Source of the DNA: Nocardioides phosphati | GTDB lineage: Bacteria > Actinomycetota > Actinomycetes > Propionibacteriales > Nocardioidaceae | Reading direction: 5' to 3' | Length of the DNA stretch: 64,000 nt | Assembly: GCF_014646375.1 (NCBI RefSeq) | Contig: NZ_BMNI01000001.1 | Coordinates: forward strand, 205,948 to 269,947 | Shown: positions 28,238 through 38,082 of the stretch, piece by piece | Position numbering within the stretch: position 1 is the stretch's first letter | Layout: each line of letters opens with the position of its first letter | Position numbers and translations under genes: made by a program | Notes under the pieces: model-generated | What the model saw: the letters and a program-made list of their open reading frames with translations, nothing else | Databases searched by the model: none | Told to the model about the DNA's origin: nothing

Positions 28238-28573
28238 TCAGGCGAGGACGACGGCGACGCCGGCGGCGCCGAGCAGCAGGCCGACCAGCAGCCAGGGACT
28301 GACGACGGACAGTCCGTGGATCGCCCGGGCGCCCGCGACACCGGCCAGCCACAGGATCGCGGCGATCGCCGCCAGCACCAGGCGACCGCCCGTCGCGCCG
28401 ACCGGCAGGGCGAGCGCGGCCAGCAGCAGCCCGGCGGCGAAGTGCGCGATGGTGACGACGACGAGCGACGACATCACCCAGCGCTGGACCCGCGTCAGGC
28501 TGGCGTCGTCGACGCTCCGGACCGGTGCGCCCGGGTCCATCAGGTGCCGCCGGCGGCGCTGCGTGGTGTCCAT
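28238..28573 (-). CDS. Small membrane protein, unknown
   Basis: 111 residues with a charged N-terminus (about 30 residues, RRRRH) and three hydrophobic helices at roughly 33-56, 63-83 and 91-111. No family is recognised. The ATG at 28573 is two bases after the stop of the rhodanese gene, so it is co-transcribed with it. An accessory membrane role in the same thiol/sulfur response is possible but unsupported by any motif. Confidence 0.72.
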   Translation of the reverse strand: MDTTQRRRRHLMDPGAPVRSVDDASLTRVQRWVMSSLVVVTIAHFAAGLLLAALALPVGATGGRLVLAAIAAILWLAGVAGARAIHGLSVVSPWLLVGLLLGAAGVAVVLA

Positions 28574-28575
28574 GA

Positions 28576-29406
28576 TCAGACCTCGACGGGCGCGCCGATG
28601 AGGCTGCCGTACTCGACCCAGGAGCCGTCGTAGTTGCGAACGTCGTCGAAGCCGAGCAGCTCGCGCAGCACGAACCACGTGTGGGCGCTCCGCTCGCCCA
28701 CGCGGCAGTAGACGGTCACCTCGTCGCCCGACAGGTCGAGTCCGGCGTCGGCGTAGAGCGCGCGCAGCTCGTCGTCGCTGCGGAACGTGCCGTCGTCGGC
28801 CGCGGCCTTCGACCACGGCACGTTGACGGCCGTGGGCACGTGGCCGGGCACCTGTGGCTGCTCCTGCGGGAAGTGTGCCGGCGCGAGGATCTCGCCGGAG
28901 AACTCGGCGGGGGAGCGCACGTCGACGATCTGCCGCGTGCCGATCGCCGCGATCACGTCGTCACGGAAGGCGCGGAGATCCGGATCGGCCGGCTGCGCGG
29001 CGTACGTCGTGGCGGGGCGCTCGACGGGGAGGGCGTCGACGGGGCGGCCCTCGAGCTCCCACTTCTTGCGGCCGCCGTCGAGGAGGCGGACGTCGCGGTG
29101 GCCGTAGAGCTTGAAGACCCAGTAGGCGTAGGCGGCGAACCAGTTGTTGTCGCCGCCGTAGAGCACGACGGTGTCGTCGACGGAGACCCCGTGGCGGCCG
29201 AGGAGGGCCTCGAAGCCCTCCTGGCCGACGACGTCGCGCCGGGGGACGGCGCGCAGGTCGTGCGCCCAGTCGAGGCTGGTCGAGCCGGGGATGTGGCTGA
29301 TGCCGTGGGCGGCGACGTTCTCGTCCACCTCGATCACGATCACGCCGGGCGTGCCGAGGTTCTTCTCGAGCCAGTCGCCGTCGACGAGGACGTCCGTGCG
29401 GGCCAT
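28576..29406 (-). CDS. Sulfurtransferase (tandem rhodanese, thiosulfate/3-mercaptopyruvate type)
   Basis: 276 residues with two rhodanese domains. The N-terminal domain is inactive-type (VIEVDENVAAHGISHIPGS, VLYGGDNNWFAAYAYW). The C-terminal domain has the catalytic cysteine Cys234 in the loop YCRVGERS. The CRVGERS loop, rather than CRKGVT or CGSGVT, leaves donor specificity open. Typical length for SseA/CysA2-like enzymes moving sulfane sulfur to cyanide or thiols. It is divergent from an OhrR-type regulator across a palindrome (29420-29437), implying thiol-stress control. Confidence 0.92.
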   Translation of the reverse strand: MARTDVLVDGDWLEKNLGTPGVIVIEVDENVAAHGISHIPGSTSLDWAHDLRAVPRRDVVGQEGFEALLGRHGVSVDDTVVLYGGDNNWFAAYAYWVFKLYGHRDVRLLDGGRKKWELEGRPVDALPVERPATTYAAQPADPDLRAFRDDVIAAIGTRQIVDVRSPAEFSGEILAPAHFPQEQPQVPGHVPTAVNVPWSKAAADDGTFRSDDELRALYADAGLDLSGDEVTVYCRVGERSAHTWFVLRELLGFDDVRNYDGSWVEYGSLIGAPVEV

Positions 29407-29419
29407 GGTGACTCCTAAG

Positions 29420-29437
29420 TAGTTGGTGTACTAACTA
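29420..29437. promoter_or_regulatory. MarR/OhrR-type operator between rhodanese and regulator genes
   Basis: TAGTTGG-TGTA-CTAACTA is an 18-bp near-perfect inverted repeat (one mismatch) in the 62-base divergent promoter region. A second shorter palindrome CCAA-CAT-TTGG lies at 29446-29456, abutting the regulator's -10. The placement allows repression of both genes. Confidence 0.7.
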
Positions 29438-29456
29438 TTTGTACCCCAACATTTGG

Positions 29457-29462
29457 TAGGCT
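29457..29462 (+). promoter_or_regulatory. -10 hexamer TAGGCT for leaderless OhrR-type gene
   Basis: TAGGCT, six bases (CACAAC), then ATG at 29469. It directly follows the CCAACATTTGG palindrome, so a bound repressor would cover it. Confidence 0.6.
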
Positions 29463-29468
29463 CACAAC

Positions 29469-29927
29469 ATGAGCAGCAGCACACCGGGCCTCGACGGCAT
29501 CGAGAACCCGCTCGCCCTCGAGCAGCAGGTCTGCTTCGCCCTCGCGATCGCCTCGCGCAGCGTCATCGGCGTCTACCGCCCGCTGCTGGAGCCCCTGGGC
29601 CTGACCCATCCGCAGTACCTCGTGATGCTCGCGCTCTGGGAGCACGAGCCGCTCCGGGTCAACGAGCTCGCGCGCCTGCTGCAGCTCGACCCGGGCACGC
29701 TGTCGCCGCTGCTCAAGCGGCTCGAGGCGAGCGGCTACGTGCGTCGCGAGAAGGACCCGCACGACGACCGCGCGCTCGCCGTCGTGCTGACCGACGCCGG
29801 CCGGGCGCTGCGGGACGACGCGCTGAAGATCCCGCCGGCGATCGTCGAGCGGCTCGGGCTGCCGCTCGACGAGCTCCTGGAGCTGCACCGGCGCCTGACC
29901 CAGGTCATCGCGGCGGCGACGGTCTGA
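29469..29927 (+). CDS. MarR-family organic-peroxide sensor of the OhrR type
   Basis: 152-residue winged-helix regulator. The N-terminal segment LEQQVCFALAIASR with Cys22, followed by YRPLLEPLGLTHPQYLVMLALWEHE, matches OhrR, whose reactive cysteine senses organic hydroperoxides. Cys22 is the only cysteine, so it would be a one-Cys (mixed-disulfide) sensor like the Bacillus protein. The recognition region is DPGTLSPLLKRLEASGYVRR and the wing REKDPHDDRA. Usually OhrR sits next to ohr; here the divergent partner is a rhodanese, which is unusual. Confidence 0.85.
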   Translation: MSSSTPGLDGIENPLALEQQVCFALAIASRSVIGVYRPLLEPLGLTHPQYLVMLALWEHEPLRVNELARLLQLDPGTLSPLLKRLEASGYVRREKDPHDDRALAVVLTDAGRALRDDALKIPPAIVERLGLPLDELLELHRRLTQVIAAATV

Positions 29928-29945
29928 GAGGGCTGCCCGGGTCGC

Positions 29946-30878
29946 TCAGGGAAGCGGGCCGCCGCGGGCCGTCGTCCAGAGCTCGTACCACTCGTCGTGG
30001 GTCAGCGTGACCGAGCCGGCGGCGGCGTCACGGCAGGCGCGGATCCGGTCGGGGCTGGTGGTGCCGATGACCGGCACGACCTGCGCCGGGTGCCGCTGCA
30101 GCCAGGCCAGCAGGATCGTCTCCGGCGTGGTGCCGTGGGCCTGTGCCAGCGAGGCGACGAGCGCGGTCACCAGCTCGTCCTGGGGCTCGCGCGGCAGGCC
30201 GGTGAAGCGGCCGCCGGCCAGGGAGCCCCAGGCCTGCAGGGCGATGCCGTGGGCCCGGCAGTGCTCGATCGTGCCGTGCGGGAAGCCGACCTCGGCGTAC
30301 GACGAGGTGTTGACCAGCACGCCGCCCTCGAGCCAGGCGCGGGCGAGCAGGCTCATCTCCAGCTGGTTGACGGTGATCGGCAGCTCGGTGTGGCGCTGCA
30401 GCGCCTCGATCTGGGCGGCACTCATGTTGGAGACGCCGACGGCGAGGACGAGCCCCTCCTCGTAGAGCCCGTCGAGCGCCGCGGCCACCTCGGCCGGGTC
30501 GGCGAGCGGGTCGGGCCGGTGCAGCAGCAGAGTGTCGAGGTAGTCGGTCTGGAGTCGCTCGAGGCTCTGGTGGACCCGCTCGCGGATCGTCGCCGGGCGG
30601 AGGTCGTAGAGGCCCGGGCGATCGCCGTCGGCGAGCCGGATGCCGCACTTGGACTGCACCTTGATCCGGGGCCGCAGCCCGGGGGAGCGACGCAGCAGCT
30701 CGCCGAAGACCGCCTCGGCTGACCCGTGGCCGTAGATGTCGGCGTGGTCGAAGGTGTCGATGCCGACCTCGAGGGCGGCGGCGACGGCGGCCTCGGTCCG
30801 CCGGTGCTCCTCGGGGCCGACCGGCTGGTGGTCCCAGCGGCCGAGCTGCATGCAGCCGTAGACGATGCGACCGCTCAC
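29946..30878 (-). CDS. Aldo/keto reductase
   Basis: 310-residue (beta/alpha)8 NADPH-dependent oxidoreductase. The catalytic tetrad can be followed: Asp in TFDHADIYG with the Tyr four residues later, Lys in KVQSKCGI, and His in DTLLLHRPDPL. The closest layout is the YdhF-like AKR group (oxidoreductases acting on small carbonyls). The start is a GTG that overlaps the LacI-regulator stop by four bases (GTGA), so it is co-expressed with that regulator. It may be a sugar-derived carbonyl reductase, by context only. Confidence 0.9.
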   Translation of the reverse strand: MSGRIVYGCMQLGRWDHQPVGPEEHRRTEAAVAAALEVGIDTFDHADIYGHGSAEAVFGELLRRSPGLRPRIKVQSKCGIRLADGDRPGLYDLRPATIRERVHQSLERLQTDYLDTLLLHRPDPLADPAEVAAALDGLYEEGLVLAVGVSNMSAAQIEALQRHTELPITVNQLEMSLLARAWLEGGVLVNTSSYAEVGFPHGTIEHCRAHGIALQAWGSLAGGRFTGLPREPQDELVTALVASLAQAHGTTPETILLAWLQRHPAQVVPVIGTTSPDRIRACRDAAAGSVTLTHDEWYELWTTARGGPLP

Positions 30879-31900
30879 GTCGTTCCTCGCGCGGGCGGGG
30901 GAGCCGTCGAGGTGCGTACGACGAGCTCGTGCGACATCACGACGTCCTCGACGCGGCGGTGGTCGAGGCGGAGCAGGGCCATCTCGGCCGCCATCTCGCC
31001 CTGGGCGGCGACGTCCTGGCGCACCGTGGTGAGCCCGAGGGTGGCGGCGAGGGGGTGGTCGTCGATGCCGATCACCGAGACGTCCTCGGGCACGCGCAGG
31101 CCACGGCGGCGGATCGCCTCGAGGGCCCCGAAGGCGATCTCGTCAGAGAAGCAGAGGAGGGCGGTCGGGGGATCCGGCAGTGACATCAGCTGGTCGGCAC
31201 CCTCGGCGCCACCTTCGGGCGTGAAGGGCACCGAGGCGACGTACTCCGGGCGCTGGGGGAGGTCGGCGGCCGCGAGCTCGAGCTGGTAGCCCTCGAGGCG
31301 CAGGCGGTCGGGGTCCCAGTGGACGTCGCCGTAGCTGGTCGCGCGGATCATGCCGATGCGCTCGTGGCCGAGCCCGGTCAGGTGGGCGACGGCGGTGCGG
31401 GCGATGGCGCGGTCGTCGACCTCGACGTGGGGGAAGTCGCGCACGCTGCCGCCGGCGACGACCACCTCGACGCCGAGGTGGTCCAGGCGGCTGGCCTCCT
31501 CGGGCGGGAGCGGGAGGGCGATCAGGATGACCACGTCGACCTTGCGACGCGTGGGCAGCTGCCGGAAGAACCGCTGCCGCACGTCGACGTCCTTGACCTG
31601 GTAGATCAGGACGTCGAGGTCGGCGGCGCGGAGCCGGCGTTCGATGGCTGCCAGCATCTGGCCGTAGAACCACATGTCCGCCGCGGGTACGACGACACCG
31701 ACGCGCCGCGTCGGCCCGCCGGAGAGCCGCGAGGCCTCGGGGGAGATGACGTAGGCGAGCTCCTCGGCGATCTCGAGGATGCGCTCGCGGGTCGCCTCGC
31801 CGACGCCGGGCAGGCCCCGGAGTGCGCGCGAGACCGTGGCGACGGAGACGCCGGCGCGCTGCGCCACGTCGGCCATGTTGATCTCGTTGCGACTCACCAC
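30875..31900 (-). CDS. LacI-family transcriptional regulator of the alpha-glucoside operon
   Basis: About 341 residues: N-terminal LacI helix-turn-helix (MADVAQRAGVSVATVSRALRG), hinge, and a periplasmic-binding-protein-like effector domain (RRVGVVVPAADMWFYGQ, CFSDEIAFGALEAIRRRG, SVIGIDDHPLA). The GTG at 31900 was chosen because TACATT lies seven bases upstream, the layout of a leaderless gene; a TTG at 31909 or GTG at 31897 are alternatives. It is divergent from the GH13/ABC operon. A CG-centred palindrome at 32001-32014 is the likely target, with an alpha-glucoside sugar as likely inducer. Confidence 0.92.
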   Translation of the reverse strand: MVSRNEINMADVAQRAGVSVATVSRALRGLPGVGEATRERILEIAEELAYVISPEASRLSGGPTRRVGVVVPAADMWFYGQMLAAIERRLRAADLDVLIYQVKDVDVRQRFFRQLPTRRKVDVVILIALPLPPEEASRLDHLGVEVVVAGGSVRDFPHVEVDDRAIARTAVAHLTGLGHERIGMIRATSYGDVHWDPDRLRLEGYQLELAAADLPQRPEYVASVPFTPEGGAEGADQLMSLPDPPTALLCFSDEIAFGALEAIRRRGLRVPEDVSVIGIDDHPLAATLGLTTVRQDVAAQGEMAAEMALLRLDHRRVEDVVMSHELVVRTSTAPPPARGTT

Positions 31901-31965
31901 GCGGCTCAATGTAGGCCCTTTCCGCCGTCTGCGGTCTCAGTTGCGGCGCAGTTCCGAGCAGGGTG

Positions 31966-31971
31966 TTGACA
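31966..31971 (+). promoter_or_regulatory. -35 element TTGACA of the alpha-glucoside operon
   Basis: A consensus TTGACA. CACGAT, 18 bases on at 31990-31995, is the best -10 candidate, and the LacI operator begins six bases after it. Confidence 0.5.
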
Positions 31972-32000
31972 GCCGGGTGTGACTGTCGCCACGATGTTAA

Positions 32001-32014
32001 CGCAAACGTTTACG
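32001..32014. promoter_or_regulatory. LacI-family operator
   Basis: CGCAAACGTTTACG, with a perfect AAACGTTT core and a central CG, is the classic shape of LacI/GalR-family operators. It lies just downstream of the putative promoter and 42 bases before the glucosidase start. Confidence 0.75.
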
Positions 32015-32055
32015 TGACCGCACTCACGGTCTTCCCACCCCGAAGGGCGATCCCC

Positions 32056-33771
32056 TTGCTGCACCCCGACACCGCTGTCGCCGACACGCTCACCACGTTC
32101 CCGGCCTCTGCGGACTCCGACACGCCTGACTCGTCCGGGCACCCCTGGTGGACCGACGCGGTCGTCTACCAGGTCTACATCCGCTCCTTCGCCGATGGCT
32201 CGGGCGACGGCATCGGCGACATCGCCGGTCTCCGCGCCCGCCTGCCCTACCTCGCCGAGCTCGGCGTCGACGCGATCTGGATCAACCCGTGGTACCCCTC
32301 GCCGCAGGCCGATGCCGGCTACGACGTCGCCGACTACCGCGACATCGAGCCCGACTACGGCACGCTCGAGGAGGCCGACCTGCTGATCGCCGAGGCCCAC
32401 GCCGCCGGCATCCGGGTGATCCTCGACATCGTTCCCAACCACACCTCCGACCAGCACGCGTGGTTCCAGGCGGCGCTGGCCGGTGACGAGGCTGCCCGCG
32501 CCCGCTACATCTTCCGGCCCGGCAAGGGCGAGCACGGCGAGCTGCCGCCCAACAACTGGGGGAGCATCTTCGGCGGCCCGGCCTGGACGCGCGTGCCGGA
32601 CGCCGACGGCAACCCGGGGGAGTGGTACCTCCACCTCTTCGCCCCCGCCCAGCCGGACCTCGACTGGGACAACCCCGAGGTGCGCCAGGAGTTCGAGGAC
32701 GTCCTCCGCTTCTGGTTCGACCGGGGCATCGACGGCTTCCGCATCGACGTGGCCCACGGCCTGGTCAAGCAGGAGGGCCTCCCCGACGCCGGCGAGCACG
32801 ACCCCGCCGTCCCGCACAACGTGCCGCACCCGGCGTGGGACAACGAGGGCGTCCACGAGATCTACCGCGGCTGGCGCGCCGTCGCCAACGCCTACGCCCC
32901 CGACCGCGTCTTCGTGGCCGAGGCCTGGGTCCGCGCCAACGAGCGGCTCGCGGCGTACCTCCGCCACGACGAGCTGCACACGGCGTTCCAGTTCGACTTC
33001 CTGCGCGCGCCCTTCCGGGCCGACTACATGAAGGAGGTCGTCGACGACGCGCTCGCCGCGACCGCCTCCACGGGTGGTGCCAGCACCTGGGTGCTCTCCA
33101 ACCACGACGTGCCGCGCCACGTGACGCGCTACGCCCGCTCCCAGCCGGAGCACATGGTCGAGTCCACCTGGGACCGCCTGCGCTGGCCGTCGGAGCCGGC
33201 GGACGTCGCGCTCGGCCGCAGCCGGGCCCGCGCGGCCGCCATGTTCATCCTCGGCCTGCCCGGCACGGTGTACCTCTACCAGGGCGAGGAGCTCGGCCTT
33301 CCCGAGGTCGAGGACCTGCCCGACGAGGCCCGTCAGGACCCCACCTGGTTCCAGAACACCAATGGTGACCCGGGTCGTGACGGCTGCCGTGTCCCTCTTC
33401 CGTGGGGTGGTGACGGCGCAGCTGCCGGCTTCAGCCCGGCCGGTTCACCGGGGGAGCCCTGGCTTCCCCAGCCGGCCGACTGGTCGACGTACAACGCCGC
33501 TGACCAGGAGTCCGACCCGGACTCCGTGCTCAACCTGTACCGCCGGGCGCTCCGCCTCCGTCGGGCCCACTTCGTCGGAGCCAGCGGCTTCGCGTGGGTG
33601 CACACGTCCGAGACGACCGTTGCCTTCCGGCACGGTGCCGTCGAGGTCTGGCTCAACACCGGGTCCGACCCGGTTGTGCTGCCCGAGGGCGAGGTCCTCC
33701 TCGCCTCCACTCCCGGTTCCCGGCCGGGGCTCCTGGCCGCCGACAGCGCCGTCTGGCTCCGTCGTTCCTGA
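32056..33771 (+). CDS. GH13 alpha-glucosidase (oligo-alpha-glucosidase type)
   Basis: 571-residue cytosolic glycoside hydrolase cleaving alpha-glucosidic oligosaccharides such as maltose, isomaltose or trehalose-like sugars. GH13 regions: DIVPNHTSDQHAWF, GFRIDVAHG with nucleophile Asp231, VAEAW with acid/base Glu289, and LSNHDVPRH with the third Asp. TTG at 32056 follows GAAGGG; there is no signal peptide, matching uptake before hydrolysis. First gene of the LacI-controlled operon and about half identical by eye to the GH13 at 47988-49700. Confidence 0.92.
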   Translation: MLHPDTAVADTLTTFPASADSDTPDSSGHPWWTDAVVYQVYIRSFADGSGDGIGDIAGLRARLPYLAELGVDAIWINPWYPSPQADAGYDVADYRDIEPDYGTLEEADLLIAEAHAAGIRVILDIVPNHTSDQHAWFQAALAGDEAARARYIFRPGKGEHGELPPNNWGSIFGGPAWTRVPDADGNPGEWYLHLFAPAQPDLDWDNPEVRQEFEDVLRFWFDRGIDGFRIDVAHGLVKQEGLPDAGEHDPAVPHNVPHPAWDNEGVHEIYRGWRAVANAYAPDRVFVAEAWVRANERLAAYLRHDELHTAFQFDFLRAPFRADYMKEVVDDALAATASTGGASTWVLSNHDVPRHVTRYARSQPEHMVESTWDRLRWPSEPADVALGRSRARAAAMFILGLPGTVYLYQGEELGLPEVEDLPDEARQDPTWFQNTNGDPGRDGCRVPLPWGGDGAAAGFSPAGSPGEPWLPQPADWSTYNAADQESDPDSVLNLYRRALRLRRAHFVGASGFAWVHTSETTVAFRHGAVEVWLNTGSDPVVLPEGEVLLASTPGSRPGLLAADSAVWLRRS

Positions 33772-33816
33772 CCCTGCTCCGCCTCCGCACCCGAAGTCGC
33801 ACAGAAGGAAGTCATC

Positions 33817-35103
33817 ATGCGTCATCTCCGCACCGCCACCTCGCTCGTCGCGCTCAGCCTCGTCACCGTTCCCCTCGCCGCCTGCGGCGGTGGCGGAGGT
33901 GGGGGCGGCACCTCCAACGACGCGTTCAAGCAGCACCTCACGGACCGCGGCCCGATCACCTACGTGCAGGGCAAGGTCAACGACAACGCGACCCACGCGA
34001 TCATCGCCCAGTGGAACAAGCTCCACCCCGACGAGAAGGTCACGCTCAAGGAGCAGACCGACGAGGCCGACCAGCAGCACGACGACCTGGTCCGCAACTT
34101 CGACGCGAAGAACGCCGACTACGACGTCGTCTCCGTCGACCTCGTCTGGACGGCCGAGTTCGCCGCGAAGGGCTACCTCCAGCCGCTGACCGGTGACCTG
34201 GCGATCGACACCGACGGCCTCCTCGACTCGGCCGTGAAGGGCGCGCAGTACAACGGCACGCAGTACGCCGCGCCGACCACCAGCGACGGCGGCATGCTCT
34301 ACTACCGCAAGGACCTGGTGAAGACGCCTCCCACGACGTGGAAGGAGCTCTTCGACGACTGCAAGATCGCCAAGCAGGCGCACATCGACTGCTACGCGGG
34401 CCAGTTCAACAAGTACGAGGGCCTCACCGTCAACGCCTCCGAGGCGATCAACGGCGCCGGCGGCTCCATCGTCGACAAGGACGGCAAGACGCCGACCGTC
34501 GACAGCCCCGAGGCGGCCGCGGGCCTGCAGGTCCTCGTCGACGGCTTCAAGAACGGCGACATCCCGAAGTCCGCGATCACCTACACCGAGGAGGAGGGCC
34601 GCTCGGCCTTCGAGTCCGGCAAGCTCCTCTTCCTCCGCAACTGGCCCTACGTCTACGGCCTGGCGGCCAGCGAGGCCAGCTCCAAGGTCAAGGGCAAGTT
34701 CGACGTCGCCCCGCTCCCGGGCCTCGACGGCGTGGGTGCCTCCACCCTCGGTGGCCACAACACCGCCATCAGCGCGTACTCCGACAACAAGGCCACGGCC
34801 ATCGACTTCGTGAAGTTCCTCCAGTCGGCCGACATCCAGAAGGAGTACATGGAGAAGGGCTCGCTCGCCCCGATCCGCGCCGAGGTCTACAAGGACCCGG
34901 CCCTGGTCAAGAAGTACCCCTACCTCCCGACCCTGCTGACCTCCATCGAGAACGCCGTGGCGCGCCCGATCACGCCGTACTACCAGGCGGTCACGAAGGC
35001 GATCCAGGACAACGCGTACGCCGCGCTGAAGGGCAGCAAGACGTCGAAGGAGGCCGTCAAGGACATGGCGGCCGCCATCCAGGCCGCGTCGTCGGGTCAG
35101 TGA
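33817..35103 (+). CDS. Sugar ABC importer solute-binding lipoprotein
   Basis: 428-residue family-1 extracellular binding protein. The signal peptide ends in lipobox LAAC with Cys23, followed by a flexible run of eight glycines. The mature part has VYVDLVWTAEFAAKGYL-like strands (VVSVDLVWTAEF), YAAPTTSDGGMLYYRKDLV and a RNWPYVYG segment, typical of trehalose/maltose-type (ThuE/MalE) receptors. AGAAGGAAG precedes the ATG. Captures the sugar for the two permeases that follow. Confidence 0.93.
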   Translation: MRHLRTATSLVALSLVTVPLAACGGGGGGGGTSNDAFKQHLTDRGPITYVQGKVNDNATHAIIAQWNKLHPDEKVTLKEQTDEADQQHDDLVRNFDAKNADYDVVSVDLVWTAEFAAKGYLQPLTGDLAIDTDGLLDSAVKGAQYNGTQYAAPTTSDGGMLYYRKDLVKTPPTTWKELFDDCKIAKQAHIDCYAGQFNKYEGLTVNASEAINGAGGSIVDKDGKTPTVDSPEAAAGLQVLVDGFKNGDIPKSAITYTEEEGRSAFESGKLLFLRNWPYVYGLAASEASSKVKGKFDVAPLPGLDGVGASTLGGHNTAISAYSDNKATAIDFVKFLQSADIQKEYMEKGSLAPIRAEVYKDPALVKKYPYLPTLLTSIENAVARPITPYYQAVTKAIQDNAYAALKGSKTSKEAVKDMAAAIQAASSGQ

Positions 35104-35128
35104 CCCGGGCCGGATCCGGAGCTCTCCG

Positions 35129-36136
35129 ATGAACGACAACGCACCCGGGTCCGTGGCCACGGCCCCCGCCCGGCGGCGCCTTCCGCGCCGCCGGGCCGGT
35201 GGGTCGTCCCTCGACCCGCACGAGAAGAGGCGCGCCCTCCTGCTGGTGTCGCCCGCCATGATCGCCCTGGCGATCGTGATCGGCTACCCGGTCGTCCGGG
35301 CCATCTGGATGTCCTTCCAGGCCGACCAGCACGTCGAGAACGGCTTCTTCGTCCAGGGCGGGTTCGCCGGCCTCGACAACTACAAGCACTGGCTGCTGCA
35401 GCGCTGCGGCGACGTGGCCTGCCCTCCGGGGTCGACGGGCTCGTCGTTCTGGGAGGTCGTCGGGATCACGCTCTTCTTCACGGTGGTCACCGTGTCGATC
35501 GAGCTGGTCCTCGGCTTCTGGTTCGCGATGATCATGAACGGCAAGTTCCGCGGCCGTGGCCTGGTCCGCGCGGCGGTGCTGATTCCGTGGGCGATCCCGA
35601 CCGCGGTGACCGCCAAGCTCTGGTACTTCATCTTCAGCTACGACGGCATCGTCAACCACCTCTTCGGCGCCCACGTCATCTGGTTCGGCGACAAGTGGGC
35701 GGCCCGGAGCGCGATCATCGTCTCGGACGTCTGGAAGACGACGCCGTTCATGGCGCTGCTGATCCTCGCCGGCCTGCAGCTGATCTCGGACGACGTCTAC
35801 GAGGCGGCCAAGGTCGACGGCGCCTCCGCCGTCCAGCGGTTCTGGTCGATCACGGTGCCGCTGGTCAAGCCGGCCGTCGTCGTCGCGCTCCTCTTCCGCA
35901 CGCTCGACGTGCTGCGCATGTACGACCTGCCGCAGATCATGACCGGCGGTGGCGCGGGCGACGGCAACGACACCACGACGCTCTCGATCCTCGTGATCAA
36001 CGAGACCCGCAACGGCTTCAACAGTGCCGCGGCCCTCTCGACGATCACCTTCCTGATCGTCTTCGGGGTGGCGTTCCTCTTCATCAAGTTCCTCGGGGCC
36101 AGCGCCACCGGGGCCGAGCCGAAGGCGAAGCGATGA
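35129..36136 (+). CDS. Sugar ABC importer permease 1 (MalF/ThuF-like)
   Basis: 335-residue BPD_transp_1 permease with a basic N-terminal tail ([13 protein letters not shown]) and six hydrophobic helices. The coupling EAA loop reads YEAAKVDGASAVQRFWSITVPLVKP. The first helix is near residues 45-62 (LLVSPAMIALAIVIGYPVV). ATGA overlap with the second permease. Specificity follows the operon: alpha-glucosides. Confidence 0.93.
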   Translation: MNDNAPGSVATAPARRRLPRRRAGGSSLDPHEKRRALLLVSPAMIALAIVIGYPVVRAIWMSFQADQHVENGFFVQGGFAGLDNYKHWLLQRCGDVACPPGSTGSSFWEVVGITLFFTVVTVSIELVLGFWFAMIMNGKFRGRGLVRAAVLIPWAIPTAVTAKLWYFIFSYDGIVNHLFGAHVIWFGDKWAARSAIIVSDVWKTTPFMALLILAGLQLISDDVYEAAKVDGASAVQRFWSITVPLVKPAVVVALLFRTLDVLRMYDLPQIMTGGGAGDGNDTTTLSILVINETRNGFNSAAALSTITFLIVFGVAFLFIKFLGASATGAEPKAKR

Positions 36137-36972
36137 CCACCTCCTCCCGCTGGCGCAGTGCCCGCACCTACCTCGGTGTCGTCATCATCGTCCTGTGGGG
36201 CCTGCTGCCCTTCTACTGGATGATCGTCACCGCCTTCCGCGACCTCCAGTTCACCTTCGACACCACGCCCTGGCCGACCCACGTCACCCTGGACAACTTC
36301 CGGACGGTGTTCGCCACCAACCGCGGCAACCACTTCGGCCGCGCGCTCCTCAACAGCGTCTTCATCGGCGGGGTGACCACGGTGATCGGCCTCACGATCG
36401 GCGTCTTCACGGCGTACGCCATGGCGCGGCTCCGCTTCCCCGGCAAGAACGCGATCCTCGCCATCATCCTCGCGGCGTCGATGTTCCCCGGTGTCGCGCT
36501 GGTGACCCCGCTCTTCCAGCTCTTCCGCAACATCGGGTGGTACGGCAGCTACCAGGCGATGATCCTCCCGGACATCTCCTTCGTCCTGCCGCTGACCATC
36601 TACACGCTGACGGCGTTCTTCCGTGAGATGCCGTGGGAGCTCGAGGAGGCCGCGCGCATCGACGGCGCGACCAAGCGGCAGGCGTTCACCAAGATCATGC
36701 TGCCGCTCGCCGCCCCGGGCGTCGTGACGACCGCGATCCTCGCCTTCATCGCCGCGTGGAACGAGTTCCTCATCGCCAGCCAGCTGAGCAGCGACAAGAC
36801 GGCGCCGGTGACGGTGGCGATCGCCAACTTCACCGGCAGCAAGCCGCACGTCGAGCCGTACACCGCGGTCATGGCGGCAGGCACGGTCGTCACCATCCCC
36901 CTCATCCTCATGGTCCTCGCCTTCCAGCGGCGCATCGTCGACGGCCTCACCGCCGGCGGCGTCAAGGGCTGA
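36133..36972 (+). CDS. Sugar ABC importer permease 2 (MalG/ThuG-like)
   Basis: 279-residue BPD_transp_1 permease, six helices, typical length. EAA loop ELEEAARIDGATKRQAFTKIMLPLAAPG around residues 171-198; N-terminal helix LGVVIIVLWGLLPFYWMIVTAF. Start is the ATG of the ATGA overlap. Pairs with permease 1. Confidence 0.93.
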   Translation: MTTSSRWRSARTYLGVVIIVLWGLLPFYWMIVTAFRDLQFTFDTTPWPTHVTLDNFRTVFATNRGNHFGRALLNSVFIGGVTTVIGLTIGVFTAYAMARLRFPGKNAILAIILAASMFPGVALVTPLFQLFRNIGWYGSYQAMILPDISFVLPLTIYTLTAFFREMPWELEEAARIDGATKRQAFTKIMLPLAAPGVVTTAILAFIAAWNEFLIASQLSSDKTAPVTVAIANFTGSKPHVEPYTAVMAAGTVVTIPLILMVLAFQRRIVDGLTAGGVKG

Positions 36973-37002
36973 CCCGAGCAAGACAGTCAAGGAGAAACCC
37001 TC

Positions 37003-38062
<1,060 letters not shown>

Positions 38063-38082
<20 letters not shown>

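Noticed and set aside
31900..32055. Extension of the GH13 glucosidase upstream of TTG 32056
   Set aside because: The extension would cover the -35 element and the LacI operator and has no GH13 sequence.
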